Shown one piece after another: positions 43,887 to 52,479 of a stretch of DNA of 64,000 nucleotides (the first letter of the stretch is position 1; each line of letters begins with the position of its first letter). Both the position numbers and the translations under genes were made by a program. The stretch is from JBJFGR01 sp051892875. Lineage in GTDB: Bacteria > Pseudomonadota > Gammaproteobacteria > Enterobacterales > Succinivibrionaceae. The notes below the pieces were generated by a model. That model saw only the letters and a program-made list of their open reading frames with translations. It did not search any database and had not been told where the DNA came from. The DNA is taken from contig JBJFGR010000020.1 in NCBI GenBank assembly GCA_051892875.1, forward strand, positions 13,750 to 77,749. Direction: 5' to 3'.

Positions 43887-43915
43887 ATTATAGTTTTTTT
43901 TTGCAATAAATACAA
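43887..43915 (-). promoter_or_regulatory. Promoter of rpsT
   Basis: The -35 TTGTAT (43910-43915) and -10 TATAAT (43887-43892) are 17 bases apart on the minus strand. The GC-rich bases just after the -10 (CTGCGAC) resemble the discriminator of growth-rate-controlled promoters. Confidence 0.7.
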
Positions 43916-44062
43916 GAACTATAAGAAATAATTCTGTCTATTTTAGTGGGTTGTCTAAAATAAGCTTGCAGTTATTAGCATTTTTCTTAAATAAAGAAAC
44001 CGACTGCGGCACAAAGAGACACATTCTGAGGAAATTTATGCATATTGCAGTCTAACTTCTGT

Positions 44063-44205
44063 TGGACAATAAACTAGAGTGAATTCTAGCAAAAAAAAAT
44101 GCTTTTGTCATTGGATTTGTAATTATTATCTCTATGTTACAGCTTGTAGCCTCTCTTTGATTAATCCTTTTATAATTCACTTTTAGGTGTCTAGTAAATT
44201 GTCCA
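44063..44205. mobile_element. Imperfect inverted-repeat element, possible MITE or IS scrap
   Basis: TGGACAAT at 44063-44070 matches ATTGTCCA at 44198-44205 in inverse; the similarity continues as TAAACTAGA / TCTAGTAAA with two mismatches, then AGTGAATT / AATTCACT. The 143-base size and terminal repeats resemble a miniature transposable element. No target duplication is visible and no transposase frame survives. Confidence 0.4.
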
Positions 44206-44226
44206 CAACCTTCTTTTTGTGCAACA

Positions 44227-44255
44227 TAGACATGATCATTATAGATAAGTATAAT
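44227..44255 (+). promoter_or_regulatory. Promoter of murJ
   Basis: TAGACA (44227-44232) and TATAAT (44250-44255) are 17 bases apart, about 40 bases before the murJ start. Confidence 0.65.
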
Positions 44256-44293
44256 GTCAACCTTATAAATAAAAATAATGATAGGTGAAGAAA

Positions 44294-45886
44294 TTGGCTA
44301 AATTACTGCGTTCAGGTATTATTACATCATGTGCAACATTTGCATCTAGAATTTTAGGTTTAATAAGAGATATATTTATAGCGAATTTGTTAGGTGCAGG
44401 TGTAAGTGCTGACGTTTTTTTCTTCGCAAACCGAATTCCAAATTTTTTGCGTAGATTATTTGCAGAAGGGGCTTTTAGTCAAGCTTTTATACCTATTATG
44501 GCTGAATTTAGAGCAAATAAAACAGAGGGAGAATTAAAAGATTTTGTTAGTTGTTCCGTCGGTACTTTGGCTGTAATTGTTTTTTTGGTAACTGTAACTG
44601 GTATGATAGGAAGTGCTGTGGTGACAGCAATCTTTGGTTGGGGCTGGTTTATGGATTATATGAATAATGAACCAGACGGAGAAAAATTTCTTCAGGCATC
44701 ATTTTTATTAAGGATAACTCTTCCTTATTTATTTTTTATCACCTTAACAGCTATTTCAGGGAGTATTTTAAATACTTATGGTAAATTTTTAGTACCAGCA
44801 ATAACACCTTGTTTATTGAATATATCAATGATTGCTAGTTGTTTGTTTATTGCACCATTTACAATTGATCCAAATACTGCATTAGCAATAGGTGTGTGTT
44901 TAGGTGGTGTTACCCAGTTTCTTTTTCAGATACCATTCTTATATAAATTAGGTATGTTAGTTAAGCCTCGTTTTAACTGGAATCATGAAGGTGTAAAAAA
45001 AATTAAAACTTTAATGTTACCTGCTATATTTGGTGTTTCTGTAAGTCAGCTGAATTTGTTGATTAATACAATGTTAGCCTCATTCTTGGCAACTGGGGCT
45101 ATTAGTTATTTATATTATTCTGATAGATTATTGGAATTTCCTATAGGAATTTTTGCGGTAGCTATTAGCACAGTTATATTGCCAGTTCTTTCAAAAGTTA
45201 ATATTGAAGGTGATAACAAATCTTATTCTGAAACTATGGATTGGGGGGTTAAATTAGTTTTAATACTTGGTATTCCTGCAATGTGTGGAATGATAATGTT
45301 GAGAGAACCTATTATAAGAGTGTTGTTTTTAAGGGGAGAATTCACAGTTGATAATGCTATGTGTTCTTCTTATAGTTTGATAGCTTCTGTATCTGGTTTA
45401 TGGTCTATAATGCTTTCTAGAGTTTTGATTCCTGGTTATAACGCAAAATTTGATACAAAAACACCTGTTAAATATGGACTCATAACTATGAGTTCTAACA
45501 TGATATTTAATTTAATATTAGTTTATCCATTGGAAAAATATTATGGTATTGGATATATTGGTTTAGCTTTGTCTACGGCATTAGCATCTTTTGTGAATGT
45601 AACCTTATTATTAAGAGGTCTTCATCAAAGAAATATTTATTCAATAAATAAGAAAACAATAAAATTTATAATAAAAGTAATTCTTAGTGGATTATTGATG
45701 AGTATAATTTTGTATTTGATAAAAAAACAGATGAATAGTAGTATGCAGTACTGGGCAGATTTGAGTTTTATAAGATCTTGCATATATTTGTTTTTGCTTA
45801 TTGGTTTTGGCGGTATGGTATATCTTGTTTCACTAACTGTATTCGGTATTAACCTGAAAAAATTTAAAGATATAAAAGGTTTATAA
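44294..45886 (+). CDS. murJ: MurJ, lipid II flippase
   Basis: The protein has 530 residues from TTG 44294, or 533 from GTG 44285 (E. coli 511). TTG is preferred because AGG lies just upstream, but both are possible. About 14 membrane segments of the MOP fold are predicted. FANRIPNFLRRLFAEGAFSQ, GVSVSQLNLLINTMLASFLA and YYSDRLLEFPIGIFAVA match MurJ. It flips lipid-linked peptidoglycan precursors to the periplasm. It lies between rpsT and ribF, an insertion relative to E. coli. Confidence 0.94.
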   Translation: MAKLLRSGIITSCATFASRILGLIRDIFIANLLGAGVSADVFFFANRIPNFLRRLFAEGAFSQAFIPIMAEFRANKTEGELKDFVSCSVGTLAVIVFLVTVTGMIGSAVVTAIFGWGWFMDYMNNEPDGEKFLQASFLLRITLPYLFFITLTAISGSILNTYGKFLVPAITPCLLNISMIASCLFIAPFTIDPNTALAIGVCLGGVTQFLFQIPFLYKLGMLVKPRFNWNHEGVKKIKTLMLPAIFGVSVSQLNLLINTMLASFLATGAISYLYYSDRLLEFPIGIFAVAISTVILPVLSKVNIEGDNKSYSETMDWGVKLVLILGIPAMCGMIMLREPIIRVLFLRGEFTVDNAMCSSYSLIASVSGLWSIMLSRVLIPGYNAKFDTKTPVKYGLITMSSNMIFNLILVYPLEKYYGIGYIGLALSTALASFVNVTLLLRGLHQRNIYSINKKTIKFIIKVILSGLLMSIILYLIKKQMNSSMQYWADLSFIRSCIYLFLLIGFGGMVYLVSLTVFGINLKKFKDIKGL

Positions 45887-45983
45887 AAACAGTCTGTTAG
45901 GCTGAATATAGAAATCTATTAATGTATATTTTTATTATAAAGTTTGATATAATTAAGTGCTTTTTTTGATTTTTGAGGTGTTT

Positions 45984-46910
45984 ATGTTACTCGTCCGCAA
46001 TTTTGCTTCATATAAAACAAATGAAGCTGGAATTGTGCTGACTATTGGAAATTTTGATGGAGTACACATAGGTCATCGGGAGATTATTCAGAAATTAAAA
46101 GCTGAGGCAAAAAAATTAAATATACCATCTGCTGTTATGTGTTTTGAACCCCAACCACTAGAGTTCTTTGCTTTACATAAAATACCTGCAAGATTGAGTA
46201 GGTTTAAGGACAAATATAGAGAATTACAACGTTTGGGTGTTGATATATTATTTTGTCCTCATTTTAATAAAGAATTTGCAGAATTGTCACCCACAAATTT
46301 TGTAACTTCTATTTTACACAAAAAATTAAATGTAAAATATTTGGTTGTAGGTGATGATTTTCATTTTGGGAAGAGTGGAAAAGGTGATTATAATTTATTA
46401 GAATCTCTATCTTCAAAATGTGGCTTTACAGTTTGGAGTATGAGTAGTTTTTTAAAAGATTCTCACCGAGTAAGTTCAACATTAATTAGAAGTTTACTCC
46501 AAAATGATATGGTAGAGAAAGTACTTCCTTTACTGGGTGAATACTTTTATATATGGGGAAAAGTTTGTCATGGTCAAAGACTTGGAAGGACAATATCTTT
46601 TCCAACAGCAAATATCAATTTAAATAGAAGAGTTATTCCTTTATTTGGGGTATATGCTGTGATAGTAACTTTACCAAATAATGAACAGAAATATGGTATA
46701 GCTAATCTTGGATTAAGGCCCACTGTTAATGGTAAAGAACCTCGATTAGAGGTTTATATTTTTGATTTTAATGAAGATTTATATACAAAAGAGATAAAAG
46801 TATCTTTTGTAAAAAAGATAAGAGATGAGCAGAAATTTGCTTCGTTAACAGAGTTAAAAAAGCAAATACTGCTAGATGAAACAGTTGCTCGCAAGCTTTT
46901 TAAGTTATAG
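45984..46910 (+). CDS. ribF: RibF, riboflavin kinase / FAD synthetase
   Basis: The protein has 308 residues (E. coli 313). The N-terminal FAD synthetase domain shows VLTIGNFDGVHIGHREII and VGDDFHFGKSGKGD; the C-terminal flavokinase domain shows GRTISFPTANINL. It turns riboflavin into FMN and FAD. The frame is open to 45957, but GAGGTG and homology fix ATG 45984. It precedes ileS by 26 bases, as in E. coli. Confidence 0.95.
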   Translation: MLLVRNFASYKTNEAGIVLTIGNFDGVHIGHREIIQKLKAEAKKLNIPSAVMCFEPQPLEFFALHKIPARLSRFKDKYRELQRLGVDILFCPHFNKEFAELSPTNFVTSILHKKLNVKYLVVGDDFHFGKSGKGDYNLLESLSSKCGFTVWSMSSFLKDSHRVSSTLIRSLLQNDMVEKVLPLLGEYFYIWGKVCHGQRLGRTISFPTANINLNRRVIPLFGVYAVIVTLPNNEQKYGIANLGLRPTVNGKEPRLEVYIFDFNEDLYTKEIKVSFVKKIRDEQKFASLTELKKQILLDETVARKLFKL

Positions 46911-46936
46911 CCGAGTTTTTTTAATGGTATAAACAA

Positions 46937-49759
46937 ATGACAGATTATAAGAACACTTTAAATTTGCCGGATACACGTTTCCCTATGCGTGGTGATTTAG
47001 CAAAACGTGAACCTTTAATGTTAAAATCTTGGTATGAAGATGATTTATACGGTCAGATTCGTAAGGCTAAGCATGGTAGAAAGTCTTTTATTCTTCATGA
47101 TGGTCCTCCTTATGCTAATGGTAATATTCACATTGGTCATTCAGTAAATAAAATTTTAAAGGATATTATAATTAAGTCTAAGACATTAAGTGGTTTTGAT
47201 GCCCCTTATGTACCTGGATGGGATTGTCATGGTTTACCTATTGAATTAAAAGTAGAAGGTTTGGTTGGTAAGCCTGGTCAAAAGGTAACTGCGGCAGAAT
47301 TTAGAGAAGAATGCAGAAAGTATGCAAAGACACAAGTAGAAGCTCAAAAAAGTGATTTTAAGAGACTTGGTGTTTTAGGTGACTGGGATAATCCTTATTT
47401 AACAATGAATTTTGAGACTGAAGCTAATATTATTAGAGCTTTAGGTAAGGTTGCAGAGAATGGACATTTAGTTAAAGGATTTAAACCTGTACATTGGTGT
47501 ATTGATTGTGGTAGTGCATTAGCTGAAGCTGAAGTTGAATACTATGATAAGGAATCATATGCAATTGATGTTAAGTTTAGTGCAGTAGAAGAAGACAAGG
47601 TATTATCTGTATTTAATACATCAGAAGGTGAAGGTACTATTTATGCTGTAATTTGGACTACAACTCCTTGGACATTACCTGCTAATAGAGCTATTTGCAT
47701 GAATGCTGATTTTGATTATCAGTTAATACAAGTAAAGGCACCAGTTTCAGAAAGATTGATTTTAGCAGCTTCATTAGCTGCTGATGCTTTATCAAGGTAT
47801 GGTGTAACCGATTACGAAGTATTAGGAACTGTTAAAGGTGCTACAATAGAAGGATTGAGATTTAATCATCCATTCTTAAACTTTACTGTTCCAGTTATTT
47901 TAGGTGCTCATGTTACTGCAGATTCTGGTACAGGTTCTGTGCATACAGCTCCTGGTCATGGTATGGATGACTATGTGGTTGGTCAGAAGTATGGTCTTGA
48001 AGTTGCTTGTCCCGTAGGTCCTGATGGTAAGTTTTTACCTGATACTGAATTTTTTGCAGGTGAACACGTATTTAAGGCAAATCCAAAGGTTGTAGAATTA
48101 CTTAAAGAAAAGGGGGTTTTAGCAGCTGTTAATAAGATTACACATTCATACCCATGTTGTTGGCGTCATAAAAGTCCTATTATTTTCCGTGCTACACCTC
48201 AATGGTTTATTAGTATGGACGAAAAAGGGTTAAGAACTAAGGCTTTATCTGAAATTGAAAATGTTCAATGGGTTCCTGCATGGGGGCAGAATAGAATAGA
48301 AGCAATGGTTAAGAACCGTCCTGATTGGTGTATTTCACGTCAGCGTACTTGGGGTGTGCCTATTGCGTTATTTGTAGACAAGAATACGAATGAATTACAT
48401 CCTCGCACTCAAGAACTTATTGAAGAGATTGCTAAGAGAGTTGAAAAATCAGGTATCCAAGCTTGGTGGGATTTAGATCCTAAGGATGTATTAACAATAG
48501 AAGAGCAAGATAAATATGTAAAGGTTACTGATACGCTTGATGTATGGTTTGATTCTGGTTCAACAAGCTATACGGTTGTAGGTCAGCGTCCTGAATACAA
48601 CGGTAATGATGCAGATATGTACTTAGAAGGCTCAGATCAACATCGTGGGTGGTTTATGTCTTCATTAATGATTGGTGTGGCTATTAAGAATGTTGCTCCA
48701 TATAAGACAGTATTAACTCATGGTTTTACAGTAGATGGTCAAGGCCGTAAAATGAGTAAGTCAATTGGAAATGTTGTAAGTCCGCAAGATGTTGTTAACA
48801 AGCTTGGTGCAGATATTTTAAGATTATGGGTGGCTTCAACAGATTACAGTGGTGAAATGACAGTATCAGATGAAATCTTAAAGAGAAGTGCTGATGCTTA
48901 CCGTCGAATAAGAAATACTACTCGTTTCTTATTAGCAAATTTAAATGGTTTTGATCCAGAAAAGGATTTAGTTTCATTTGATAAGATGGTTGCTCTTGAT
49001 AAGTGGGCTGTATCTTTAGCTAAAGAAACCCAAGAAGAAATTCAAAAGTATTATGAAGCTTTTGATTTCCATACAGTTGTGCAGAAGATTATGCAATTCT
49101 GTTCTATTGATATGGGATCATTCTACTTAGATATTATTAAGGATCGTCAATATACTGCAAAAGCAGATAGTTTAGCTCGTAGATCATGTCAAACAGCTTT
49201 ATATTTAATAGCTGAAGCGATAGTTCGTTGGTTTGCTCCAATTTTAAGTTTTACAGCTCAAGAAACATGGGAATTATTACCAGGTAAGCGTGATAAATAT
49301 GTGTTTACATCAGAATGGTATAAAGGTTTAGAATCTTTATCAGAAACTGATGAAATGAATAATGAATTTTGGCAAGAAATTAAAGTTATTCGTGATGAAG
49401 TAAATAAGAAGTTGGAAGCTGCTAGAAACGAAAAACTAATAGGTAGTTCTTTACAAGCAGAAGTTGTTATATATGCAGATGAACAAAAGAAGACTATTTT
49501 GGATAAATTAGGAGATGAGTTACGTTTTGTTCAAATAGTTTCAAAGATTACGGTATTACCTTTAGATGAAAGGTCTTCAACGGCCTCTGATGCAGATATT
49601 CAAGGTTTTGCTATAGAAGTTAATCAAAGTAAGGCTCAAAAGTGTGAAAGATGCTGGCATTACGTTGAAAGTGTTGGAACTATTAATGGACATGAAAATA
49701 TTTGTTCAAGATGTGTTTCTAACATTGAAGGTAATGGTGAAGAACGCAAGTTTGCGTAA
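46937..49759 (+). CDS. ileS: Isoleucyl-tRNA synthetase
   Basis: The protein has 940 residues (E. coli 938). HIGH motif PPYANGNIHIGH near residue 60, editing domain with TPWTLPANRA and GTGSVHTAPGHG, KMSKS motif GRKMSKSIGN near 605, and a C-terminal zinc site CERCWHY...CSRC. Class I synthetase of the bacterial (mupirocin-sensitive) type. Lysine codons are mostly AAG, unlike flanking ribF and lspA, which fits high expression. A terminator follows. Confidence 0.97.
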   Translation: MTDYKNTLNLPDTRFPMRGDLAKREPLMLKSWYEDDLYGQIRKAKHGRKSFILHDGPPYANGNIHIGHSVNKILKDIIIKSKTLSGFDAPYVPGWDCHGLPIELKVEGLVGKPGQKVTAAEFREECRKYAKTQVEAQKSDFKRLGVLGDWDNPYLTMNFETEANIIRALGKVAENGHLVKGFKPVHWCIDCGSALAEAEVEYYDKESYAIDVKFSAVEEDKVLSVFNTSEGEGTIYAVIWTTTPWTLPANRAICMNADFDYQLIQVKAPVSERLILAASLAADALSRYGVTDYEVLGTVKGATIEGLRFNHPFLNFTVPVILGAHVTADSGTGSVHTAPGHGMDDYVVGQKYGLEVACPVGPDGKFLPDTEFFAGEHVFKANPKVVELLKEKGVLAAVNKITHSYPCCWRHKSPIIFRATPQWFISMDEKGLRTKALSEIENVQWVPAWGQNRIEAMVKNRPDWCISRQRTWGVPIALFVDKNTNELHPRTQELIEEIAKRVEKSGIQAWWDLDPKDVLTIEEQDKYVKVTDTLDVWFDSGSTSYTVVGQRPEYNGNDADMYLEGSDQHRGWFMSSLMIGVAIKNVAPYKTVLTHGFTVDGQGRKMSKSIGNVVSPQDVVNKLGADILRLWVASTDYSGEMTVSDEILKRSADAYRRIRNTTRFLLANLNGFDPEKDLVSFDKMVALDKWAVSLAKETQEEIQKYYEAFDFHTVVQKIMQFCSIDMGSFYLDIIKDRQYTAKADSLARRSCQTALYLIAEAIVRWFAPILSFTAQETWELLPGKRDKYVFTSEWYKGLESLSETDEMNNEFWQEIKVIRDEVNKKLEAARNEKLIGSSLQAEVVIYADEQKKTILDKLGDELRFVQIVSKITVLPLDERSSTASDADIQGFAIEVNQSKAQKCERCWHYVESVGTINGHENICSRCVSNIEGNGEERKFA

Positions 49760-49770
49760 TCATTAATAAT

Positions 49771-49802
49771 AAAGAGTCCTAATTTAATAGGACTCTTTTT
49801 TC
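49771..49802 (+). terminator. Terminator after ileS
   Basis: AAAGAGTCCTA (49771-49781) pairs with TAGGACTCTTT (49788-49798), ending in a T run. lspA may depend on read-through or its own promoter. Confidence 0.9.
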
Positions 49803-49829
49803 TAAATTATCAAAAAAAATGTGATAAAA

Positions 49830-50384
49830 ATGCCCAAAATTTTAAAAAATAATAAAAAAATATCTATAAAAAATAGCGGTATATGGTTTTTAATATTGTC
49901 AATAATAGTGTTTTTTTTAGATTATTTTAGTAAAAAATGGATTATAGATAATATAAAAGCCTATCAAGTAAATGATTTTATAACAGTAATTAAAGATTTT
50001 TTTAACATAGTACATGTACATAATGAAGGTGCTGCATTTAGTTTTTTAGCAGAGCATTCAGGGTGGCAGCAAGTGATATTTGGAATTCTTGCTGTTGGTA
50101 TTAGTTTGTATTTAATAATTCTTTTACGTAATAATTGTTTAACAAGTTTATGGAAAAACACAGGATTAAGTCTGATAATTGGTGGTGCTTTAGGGAATCT
50201 ATATGATCGTATAGTTTATGGATATGTTATAGATTTTCTTGATTTTTATATTATATATGATGGTAATCAGCATCATTATCCAGCATTTAATATTGCCGAT
50301 TGTGGAATATGTGTTGGGGTTTTTATGATTATTATTTATGAATTGTTTATGCACAAAAAAGATGAACAAGGTAATTTATTGTAG
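49830..50384 (+). CDS. lspA: LspA, prolipoprotein signal peptidase
   Basis: The protein has 184 residues from ATG 49830 (GTG 49821 is possible; neither has a clear ribosome binding site). Four membrane segments are seen. Catalytic aspartates lie in FNIADCGICVG and YDRIVYGYVIDFLDF; NEGAAFSFLAEHSGWQ is also typical. E. coli LspA has 164 residues; extra length is at the basic N-terminus and C-terminus. It matures lipoproteins such as NlpI. E. coli has fkpB between lspA and ispH; it is absent here. Confidence 0.94.
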   Translation: MPKILKNNKKISIKNSGIWFLILSIIVFFLDYFSKKWIIDNIKAYQVNDFITVIKDFFNIVHVHNEGAAFSFLAEHSGWQQVIFGILAVGISLYLIILLRNNCLTSLWKNTGLSLIIGGALGNLYDRIVYGYVIDFLDFYIIYDGNQHHYPAFNIADCGICVGVFMIIIYELFMHKKDEQGNLL

Positions 50385-50392
50385 GAATATTT

Positions 50393-51331
50393 ATGGAAAA
50401 ATCAATTATCTTAGTAAATCCTAGAGGGTTTTGTGCTGGTGTAAGCCGTGCTATAGAAATAGTTGAGCGTGTTTTAAAAAAATTTTCTGATAAAAAAGTT
50501 TATGTATTACACGAAGTTGTTCATAATAAACATGTAGTAGAAGATTTACGTTCTAAGGGTGCGATTTTTGTAGAGTCATTGGATGAAATACCAAATAATT
50601 CTATTGTTGTTTTTTCAGCTCATGGCGTATCCATAAGTATAGAACAAAAGGCTATTGAAAAACAGTTAATAATTTTTGATGCAACATGTCCTATTGTGGA
50701 AAAAGTTCATCGAAAAGTTAGAAGATTGAGTAGTCTTAATGAAGAAGTTATTATGATTGGTCACGCTGGGCATCAAGAAGTTGAAGGAACATTAGGTCAA
50801 TATACCAGTAAAGATGGGGGAATGTATATAGTGACCTCTGAAAAAGATATTGATGATCTTAATGTAAAAAACAGTAATAAATTACATTTTGTAACCCAGA
50901 CTACCTTGAGCGTTGATGAAACACAATTGACCATAAAAAAACTTCAAGAAAAATTTGAAAATATAATTGGGCCAAATGTCAATGATATTTGTTATGCGAC
51001 ACAGAATCGACAAATGGCTGTTAAAAATGTGGTAAAAGATACAGATTTAATATTAGTTGTAGGGTCTAAAAATTCAAGTAATTCAAATAGGTTAAGTGAA
51101 GTTGCAAGAAGTGCGGGTGGTAAATCTCTTTTAATTGATGATTATCATGATTTAAATGAAGATGAATTAAAAGGAGTTAATACCATTGCAATTACAAGTG
51201 GTGCATCTGCTCCAGAGTATTTAATTAAGGAACTAATTATTTTTTTAAAAACCAAAGGATTTGCTAGTGTAAATGATATTGGACCAAATCCAGAGAAGCA
51301 ATCTTTTATGATGCCTAAAGAATTATTATAA
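50393..51331 (+). CDS. ispH: IspH, HMBPP reductase
   Basis: The protein has 312 residues (E. coli 316). The three cluster cysteines lie in NPRGFCAGVSRAIEI, DATCPIVEKVHRKV and DICYATQNRQ. IspH is a [4Fe-4S] enzyme that makes IPP and DMAPP, the last step of the pathway that includes dxr. Its need for clusters shows that some Fe-S assembly system must exist outside the reduced iscS locus. Eight bases separate it from lspA. Confidence 0.96.
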   Translation: MEKSIILVNPRGFCAGVSRAIEIVERVLKKFSDKKVYVLHEVVHNKHVVEDLRSKGAIFVESLDEIPNNSIVVFSAHGVSISIEQKAIEKQLIIFDATCPIVEKVHRKVRRLSSLNEEVIMIGHAGHQEVEGTLGQYTSKDGGMYIVTSEKDIDDLNVKNSNKLHFVTQTTLSVDETQLTIKKLQEKFENIIGPNVNDICYATQNRQMAVKNVVKDTDLILVVGSKNSSNSNRLSEVARSAGGKSLLIDDYHDLNEDELKGVNTIAITSGASAPEYLIKELIIFLKTKGFASVNDIGPNPEKQSFMMPKELL

Positions 51332-51390
51332 ATATCTACTAATGTAATTCTTGCTATTGTAGTTATTCAAGTTCCATAAGCTTAAGAGAT

Positions 51391-51531
51391 ATGTTCGGAT
51401 TAAGTGAGGAAGAAGCAATGAATCAAATTAAAGAGAAAGAATATTTTAGCAGATATCGAGATGGTGATTATTCTAATGATGTGTTACTTGGGATGTTAAA
51501 AAGGCTTGTTATAAGCCTTTTTAATACTTAG
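51391..51531 (+). pseudogene. Remnant of AAA-ATPase/PD-(D/E)XK-type protein
   Basis: A 46-residue frame begins MFGLSEEEAMNQIKEKEYF and continues SRYRDG. The stretch QIKEKEYFSRY resembles the QI-x-K-x-Y-x-x-x-Y block near the C-terminus of the PD-(D/E)XK nuclease domain in the large family of AAA-ATPase-like proteins of anaerobes. Everything else of the gene is missing, and the frame runs into the terminator hairpin. The family call is by recall and tentative; it could be a chance frame with a good ribosome binding site (GAGGAAG). Confidence 0.4.
51496..51524. terminator. Bidirectional terminator ispH / ygiM-like gene
   Basis: Perfect 12-base arms TTAAAAAGGCTT and AAGCCTTTTTAA enclose a five-base loop, with A/T tracts suited to both strands, between convergent genes. 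Confidence 0.88.
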
Positions 51532-52340
51532 TAATAGTAATCGTTTTTACGTCTTCTTGGTTTTGGTAAGTAAACCAAGATAACAGCAACTATGGCCCCT
51601 AACAGTGCAATAAAAGCTCCTTGCTTCCACCATCTGATTTGCATATCTTGATCTTTTGTTTCTAATCTACTTTCAAGGTCTTCATTTTCTTTTGTTAATT
51701 CTTTTAATTTTTTTGCTTCTTCTGATTGTATAGCTTGAAGTTCGGCATGTGCTTTTTTTAAGTTAGCTAATTCTTTAGTAGCTTCTTTTAATTCACGAGC
51801 GGTTTCGCTATCAATATGTTCTAGTTTATACTTTAGCTCAGCATTTTCTTTTGCGAGAGTGGTTGATTGTTCTTTATAACTTATATTATCTTGAGTGTAT
51901 TTTTTAGGTATCCATACTATTTTATTTTTAGAAGTTAATACTTTATAGTAACCATTAACATCTTCTAAAACATTAAGTTTGTCACCAGGTTTTACGGTAC
52001 CACTTATACGATATTGGCGACCAGGACCTCTTGTTACATAAACGTCTATAGAATCTGCAACGTATACAGAACCTTTAGTTCTTAAATTTGAAATATCAAT
52101 CTCATCTTCTTCAGTAGTTTTATTACTATTTGTAGTTTTTTTTGAAACAATCTTATCTGAAGCAATACTACTTTTTTGTTCTGATTTAACAGGAACTGAA
52201 GTATCAATCTGTTGTTCTTTAATAATCCGTGGAGTAGCTTCAGTAGAAGATCCTTCCTCGGTTATTTCTAAAGCATGAGCATTTACAAGTATTGATAAAG
52301 AACACAAGCAACTCATTAATCCTAATTTCTTTTTATTCAC
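51528..52340 (-). CDS. ygiM: YgiM-like SH3-domain membrane protein
   Basis: The protein has 270 residues (E. coli YgiM 206), starting at GTG with AAGGGA upstream. Signal peptide 1-23, a Ser/Thr/Lys-rich linker, a bacterial SH3 domain at about 90-150 (YVADSIDVYVTRGPGRQYRI), a coiled coil about 160-235, a membrane segment about 240-260 and a basic tail match the YgiM family layout. The linker and coil are longer than in E. coli. Function is not established. E. coli keeps it next to ygiF, as here apart from two inserted genes. Confidence 0.82.
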   Translation of the reverse strand: MNKKKLGLMSCLCSLSILVNAHALEITEEGSSTEATPRIIKEQQIDTSVPVKSEQKSSIASDKIVSKKTTNSNKTTEEDEIDISNLRTKGSVYVADSIDVYVTRGPGRQYRISGTVKPGDKLNVLEDVNGYYKVLTSKNKIVWIPKKYTQDNISYKEQSTTLAKENAELKYKLEHIDSETARELKEATKELANLKKAHAELQAIQSEEAKKLKELTKENEDLESRLETKDQDMQIRWWKQGAFIALLGAIVAVILVYLPKPRRRKNDYYY

Positions 52341-52479
52341 AATGATCCCTTGTTTATTTAAAATTATGTATTATGTGTATTGTTATTTTACTTAAATTTT
52401 TCAATTTATGCAAAAGAGTATTAAAACACTATTTTATGATATTACAGATTTCGTTTTTGAAATCTGTAATCTTGTTGTT

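Larger units (their letters stand above)
43762..44293. other. Divergent intergenic region rpsT / murJ
   Basis: These 532 bases carry the rpsT leader (about 120 bases) and promoter, a small hairpin (TATTTTAG with CTAAAATA, 43939-43962), an imperfect inverted-repeat element (44063-44205), and the murJ promoter. No protein-coding gene is convincing. Confidence 0.6.
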
